Program-made: the position numbers and the translations under genes
Assembly (NCBI RefSeq): GCF_027594865.1
Contig: NZ_CP089391.1
Span: 5,858,501 to 5,922,500, forward strand
DNA length: 64,000 bases
Source of the DNA: Bradyrhizobium xenonodulans
GTDB taxonomy: Bacteria; Pseudomonadota; Alphaproteobacteria; Rhizobiales; Xanthobacteraceae
Direction of reading: 5' to 3'
The notes under the pieces: model-generated
Told to the model about the DNA's origin: nothing
What the model saw: only the letters and a program-made list of their open reading frames with translations
Database searches by the model: none
Shown here: positions 60,688-64,000 of the stretch, piece after piece
How the letters are laid out: the number at the start of each line of letters is the position of its first letter
Position numbering within the stretch: the stretch's first letter is position 1

Positions 60688-61920
60688 TTACCAGCTCGCC
60701 GGCAACGTCTTGAGGCCGCGCAGCACGAAGGTCGGCCGCCATTCCGGGGTCTCGACGTCGTCGATACGCAAGTCCGGCAGCCGGCGCAACAGCGTGGCGA
60801 TGGCGATCTCGGCCTCGATGCGCGCCAATTGGGCGCCCAGGCAGAAATGGATGCCGCCGCCGAACGACAGCGGCTTCACGTTCTGGCGGGTCACGTCCAG
60901 CCGGTCGGGTCGATCGGGATAGACCGCGGGGTCGCGGTTGGCCGAGCCCAGCAGGCAGAGCACGGTCTCGCCCTTGGGGATCCGCTTGCCGCCGAGATCC
61001 TCGATGTCCTCCAGCGTGACTCGGCCGGTCATCTGCACCGAGGAATCGTAGCGCAGGAACTCCTCGATCGCGCCCACCATCAGCTCCGGCCGCGCCTTCA
61101 AGAGCGCGAGCTGGTCCGGATTGCGGTGCAGCGCCAGCAGGCCATTGCCGATCAGATTGACGGTGGTCTCGTGGCCGGCGCCGAACAGCAGGATGATGTT
61201 GGCGGTCAACTCCTCGTTGGTGAGCTTGTTGCCGTCTTCCTCGGCCTGCACCAGCTGGGTGATGAGATCGTCGCCGGGATTTTTCCGGCGCAGCTCGAAT
61301 AGCTGCTGGAAATACATCTGCGCCATCATGTTGCCGGCGTTGCCCTTGGCGATCTCCTCCGGCGTAAGCGGCACGGGGTCGAGCAGCCGTCCGCCGTCGC
61401 GCGAGCTGTTGTAGAAGGTCTCGCGGTGATCCTCGGGGATGCCGAGCATGTCGCAGATGATGGTGACAGGCAGGCGAAAGGCGAAGTCCTCGATCAGGTC
61501 CATGTGGCCGCGATCGATCACGGCATCGATGGCCTGATCGACGATCGCTTGAATCCGCGGCCGCATGTCCTCGACGCGGCGGGCGGTGAAGGCCTTCACG
61601 ACGAGGCCGCGCAGGCGGGTGTGGTCGGGCGGATCGGCCTGCAGCATCCAGTGGCTCATGCTGCGAAACACCGGCTCGTCCATGATCTTGTCGCTGTAGC
61701 GGCGCTTGGAGCGCTCGACGAAATCCTTGCCGAAGCGCTTGTCGCGCATCACGAGGCTGACATCGGCATGGCGGCTGGCGACGAACTGGCCGAACGGCGT
61801 CACGTGGATCGGATCGATCGTGCGCAGCCGGTCGTAGTGCGGATAGGGATCGCGGATGAAGTCCGGCGACAGCGGGTTGAACAGCGGTCCGCCGCCTGCG
61901 CCTTGCACTTGCTCGTTCAT
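60688..61920 (-). CDS. Cytochrome P450
   Basis: A 410-residue soluble bacterial P450 from the ATG at 61920. Helix C HTRLRGLVVKAFT, the I-helix oxygen motif GAGHETT (247-253), ExxR at E287-R290 in EEFLRYD, and the haem loop FGGGIHFCLGAQLAR with ligand Cys360 are intact. Substrate is unknown; a small hydrophobic compound is likely. It is divergent from a TetR gene with a perfect operator between them, indicating substrate-inducible control. No dedicated ferredoxin or reductase is adjacent. Confidence 0.95.
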   Translation of the reverse strand: MNEQVQGAGGGPLFNPLSPDFIRDPYPHYDRLRTIDPIHVTPFGQFVASRHADVSLVMRDKRFGKDFVERSKRRYSDKIMDEPVFRSMSHWMLQADPPDHTRLRGLVVKAFTARRVEDMRPRIQAIVDQAIDAVIDRGHMDLIEDFAFRLPVTIICDMLGIPEDHRETFYNSSRDGGRLLDPVPLTPEEIAKGNAGNMMAQMYFQQLFELRRKNPGDDLITQLVQAEEDGNKLTNEELTANIILLFGAGHETTVNLIGNGLLALHRNPDQLALLKARPELMVGAIEEFLRYDSSVQMTGRVTLEDIEDLGGKRIPKGETVLCLLGSANRDPAVYPDRPDRLDVTRQNVKPLSFGGGIHFCLGAQLARIEAEIAIATLLRRLPDLRIDDVETPEWRPTFVLRGLKTLPASW

Positions 61921-62002
61921 GGTGACCTCAAATCGGTTGCCGCATGACACGAATACGCCGATCGCAGCCCCACGGCCCGGCGTAACCATCCTTTTGAATT
62001 AT

Positions 62003-62030
62003 CAACTCGATACATTATTGTATCGAGTTG
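62003..62030. promoter_or_regulatory. TetR operator between P450 and tetR (12-bp perfect arms)
   Basis: CAACTCGATACA and TGTATCGAGTTG are exact complements with a 4-base TTAT centre. The site lies 22 bases before the TetR start (62053) and 83 bases from the P450 start. The core GATACA-N4-TGTATC resembles known TetR-family sites. Confidence 0.85.
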
Positions 62031-62052
62031 CATTCTGCCCTAACCTGCGCCG

Positions 62053-62664
62053 ATGTCAAGGGTGAGAACCAGGCCGACCAGGGACGATACGCGCGACAAG
62101 CTGTTCGAGGCAGCCGCGCGCGTGTTCGAGGAAGACGGCATCGGCGGCGCCAGCATCGAGGCGATCGCGACTGCTGCGGGTTTCAGCCGCGGCGCGTTCT
62201 ATTCGAATTTCAAGAGCAAGGACGAGTTGATCATCGCCATGCTCGAAGACCATGTCGAGCAGTCGATCCGGCGCAACATGGACATCCTCGCCCAGCACGA
62301 CAATCTCGACGATTTCATCGCGGCCTTGAAGTCGATGGACCGCAGCAAACAGGACCCGCTCGGCCGCTCGCCCCTGCTGCACATGGAGATGATCCTGTTC
62401 GTCGCGCGCGCCGAGAAGCGCCGACCAGAGCTTGCCAAGCGGCTCCGCGCGCGGCGCAAGCTCATTGCCGACATCGTCGAGGCGACCTTGAAGAGCAACG
62501 GGCGCAACGACAATCTGAACCCGCCCTGGATGGCCTCCGTCGTGCTGGCGCTGGAAGACGGCTTTCGCCTGCACCGGCTGATCGATCCGGAGACCACGCC
62601 GGCCGACAGCTTCTTGCGCGCAATCACGGATCTGCGGCGGAGGACGGGATTGGCGTCGCATTGA
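62053..62664 (+). CDS. TetR-family transcriptional regulator (P450-linked)
   Basis: A 203-residue regulator. The N-terminal HTH lies at about 14-60 (LFEAAARVFEEDGIGGASIEAIATAAGFSRGAFYSNFKSKDELI); the C-terminal ligand domain is helical with a hydrophobic pocket region around LLHMEMILFVARAEKRRPELAK. It should bind the palindrome at 62003-62030 and control the divergent P450 and itself. The inducer is unknown. Confidence 0.93.
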   Translation: MSRVRTRPTRDDTRDKLFEAAARVFEEDGIGGASIEAIATAAGFSRGAFYSNFKSKDELIIAMLEDHVEQSIRRNMDILAQHDNLDDFIAALKSMDRSKQDPLGRSPLLHMEMILFVARAEKRRPELAKRLRARRKLIADIVEATLKSNGRNDNLNPPWMASVVLALEDGFRLHRLIDPETTPADSFLRAITDLRRRTGLASH

Positions 62665-62840
62665 GGCCTTGCTTCGCTAAATGCCGGTCTTGCCTTCGAA
62701 AGCGGACGGCGTTCGCAACAGCTCACAGCATCTAACAACGCCTAACGAGCTATTGGCCGGCTTCCAAGCCATGTTGCAGAGCCAGACGAAGGATTGTCCT
62801 GCCTCGCAGGCTCCGATCGTCTGAAGCAGGAGGCAGTCCC

Positions 62841-64000
62841 ATGCCCATGCCACACAATTCAGAGATCACCATTGATGCAGACCGGCGCTTGCTTCTGAGC
62901 ACCGCCGCGATTGGAATTGCAGCGGCGATTTCGGCGAGCGTGTTTCCCGTGCAGGAGGCGGCGGCCAACGAGAGTGCAATCAGCCCCTTCCGCATCGCTG
63001 TATCGGAGGAGGATCTCGTCGAGCTTCGACGGCGCGTGCTGGCGACACGATGGCCCGACCGCGAGACTGTTTCAGATCAGTCCCAAGGTATCCAATTGGC
63101 GAAGCTCAGGTCGCTCATGAACTATTGGGGCAAGGAGTACGACTGGCGGAAGATCGAGGCGAAGATGAACGCGCTTCCGCAATTCATCACCAATATCGAC
63201 GGGATCGACATCCATTTCATCCACGTCCGCTCGAGGCATCCCAATGCGCTCCCCGTCATCATAACTCACGGCTGGCCGGGATCGGTATTCGAGCAGCTCA
63301 AGGTGATCGATCCGCTCACGGATCCAACGGCCCATGGCGGCCGGGCTGAAGACGCGTTCGACGCTGTGATCCCTTCGATGCCCGGCTACGGCTTCTCAGG
63401 GAAGCCGATCGATACGGGCTGGGGCCCCGAGCGCACGGCGCGCATCTGGGCAGAACTCATGACGCGCCTCGGTTATCGCCATTATGTAGCGCAGGGCGGC
63501 GACTGGGGTTCGCCCGTTTCAGGCGCGATGGCACGGCTGGCGCCCGCAGGTTTGCTTGGCATCCATATCAACTTGCCGGCGATCGTACCGCCCGAGATCG
63601 CCGCGATCCTCACCGCCGGCGGACCTGCCCCGGCGGGGCTTTCCGACAAGGAACGCGCAGCGTTCGACGCATTCAGTGCGGCCGCCAAAATGGGCAACCG
63701 CTCCTACGCGTTGATGATGGGGACACGGCCGCAAACCATCGGCTACGGCTTGACGGATTCTCCCGTGGGTCTGGCAGCCTGGATGCTCGGCCACCCAGGC
63801 TTCTCGCATTGGAATTATGACGGTACCGACCCGGAAAAGTCGCGCGACGAGGTGCTGGACGACGTCACGCTCTACTGGTTGACGAACAGCGCGACCTCGT
63901 CCGCGCGGCTCTACTGGGAATATAGCGGGCGCAGCCCCGCGCTTGCCGGCCCGGAGAAGACTGCAGAAATCTCGCTTCCGGTGGCCATCACGGTGTTTCC
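62841..64000 (+). CDS. Tat-exported epoxide hydrolase (3' end outside window)
   Basis: At least 386 residues of an epoxide-hydrolase-family alpha/beta-hydrolase. The ATG at 62841 follows AGGAGG. A twin-arginine-like signal (DRRLLLSTAAIGIAAAISAS, about 14-33) indicates folded export. The EHN domain (FRIAVSEEDLVELRRRVLATRWPD) precedes the hydrolase core with the HGWPGS oxyanion loop and the nucleophile in GGDWGS; MPGYGFSGKP and SHWNYDGTDPEKS are family segments. The last catalytic residues are beyond the window edge. Confidence 0.88.
   Translation, partial: MPMPHNSEITIDADRRLLLSTAAIGIAAAISASVFPVQEAAANESAISPFRIAVSEEDLVELRRRVLATRWPDRETVSDQSQGIQLAKLRSLMNYWGKEYDWRKIEAKMNALPQFITNIDGIDIHFIHVRSRHPNALPVIITHGWPGSVFEQLKVIDPLTDPTAHGGRAEDAFDAVIPSMPGYGFSGKPIDTGWGPERTARIWAELMTRLGYRHYVAQGGDWGSPVSGAMARLAPAGLLGIHINLPAIVPPEIAAILTAGGPAPAGLSDKERAAFDAFSAAAKMGNRSYALMMGTRPQTIGYGLTDSPVGLAAWMLGHPGFSHWNYDGTDPEKSRDEVLDDVTLYWLTNSATSSARLYWEYSGRSPALAGPEKTAEISLPVAITVF

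Overview
The window looks like chromosome of a Bradyrhizobium-type alphaproteobacterium (Hyphomicrobiales). The evidence is high G+C with strong third-position G/C bias, a two-piece (permuted) tmRNA whose tag reads ANDNFAPVAQAA, several families of dispersed palindromic repeats that I associate with Bradyrhizobium and Rhodopseudomonas relatives, and many solute-uptake genes (Liv, NMT1-like, Opu-like and Tct transporters). No phage, IS element, CRISPR array, rRNA or tRNA gene was recognised.

Layout. 0-3.1 kb: 3'-truncated Bug/TctC solute-binding gene and a large MscS-type channel. 3.1-3.9 kb: repeat-rich spacer. 3.9-9.5 kb: PPK2 polyphosphate kinase overlapping a complete branched-chain amino-acid-type ABC operon (livM, H, F, G and binding protein). 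9.6-13.6 kb: NUDIX protein and an NMT1/SsuA-type ABC transporter interrupted by an opposed cupin gene. 13.8-16.1 kb: Opu/EgtUV-like two-gene importer with a permease-binding-protein fusion. 16.2-20.4 kb: LTA-synthase-like sulfatase, a TetR regulator divergent from a ferric-reductase-like membrane protein with two operators between them, and an SDR. 20.5-25.1 kb: DUF2336 protein plus a Cache-PAS3-GGDEF-EAL protein with a degraded EAL domain.

25.4-33.5 kb is a branched-chain amino-acid biosynthesis block: ilvC, LysE and EamA transporters, a methyltransferase, ilvH and ilvI. A promoter, an Ile/Leu/Val-rich leader peptide and an intrinsic terminator precede ilvI, which is a clear attenuator. miaA and serB follow. 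33.6-39.5 kb: degP, DUF2065, hflC, hflK, then folA, GNAT and thyA. 39.7-43.3 kb: tctA/tctB permeases without a binding protein, and a split ChrA pair. 43.4-46.6 kb: tmRNA beside its ClpXP adaptor sspB, then fumC, DUF4169 and a ribbon-helix-helix gene. 46.6-48.9 kb: feoAB. 49-51.5 kb: GNAT, DUF417 and LysR.

51.5-56.5 kb is the most unusual part: a double-domain KaiC-like ATPase translationally coupled to a hybrid histidine kinase, behind a possible EcfG (general stress) promoter. The pair sits between a frameshifted remnant and an intact copy of the same 81-codon gene and is followed by a second DUF2336 gene. No kaiA or kaiB is present. 56.9-64 kb: a giant AsmA-like protein, a cytochrome P450 divergent from a TetR gene with a perfect 12-bp-arm operator, and a Tat-exported epoxide hydrolase cut by the window end.

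Links within the window: polyphosphate kinase with amino-acid uptake; tmRNA with SspB in trans-translation and proteolysis; DegP with HflKC in envelope quality control; FolA with ThyA in the thymidylate-folate cycle; and two DUF2336 proteins each beside a c-di-GMP or phosphorelay module.
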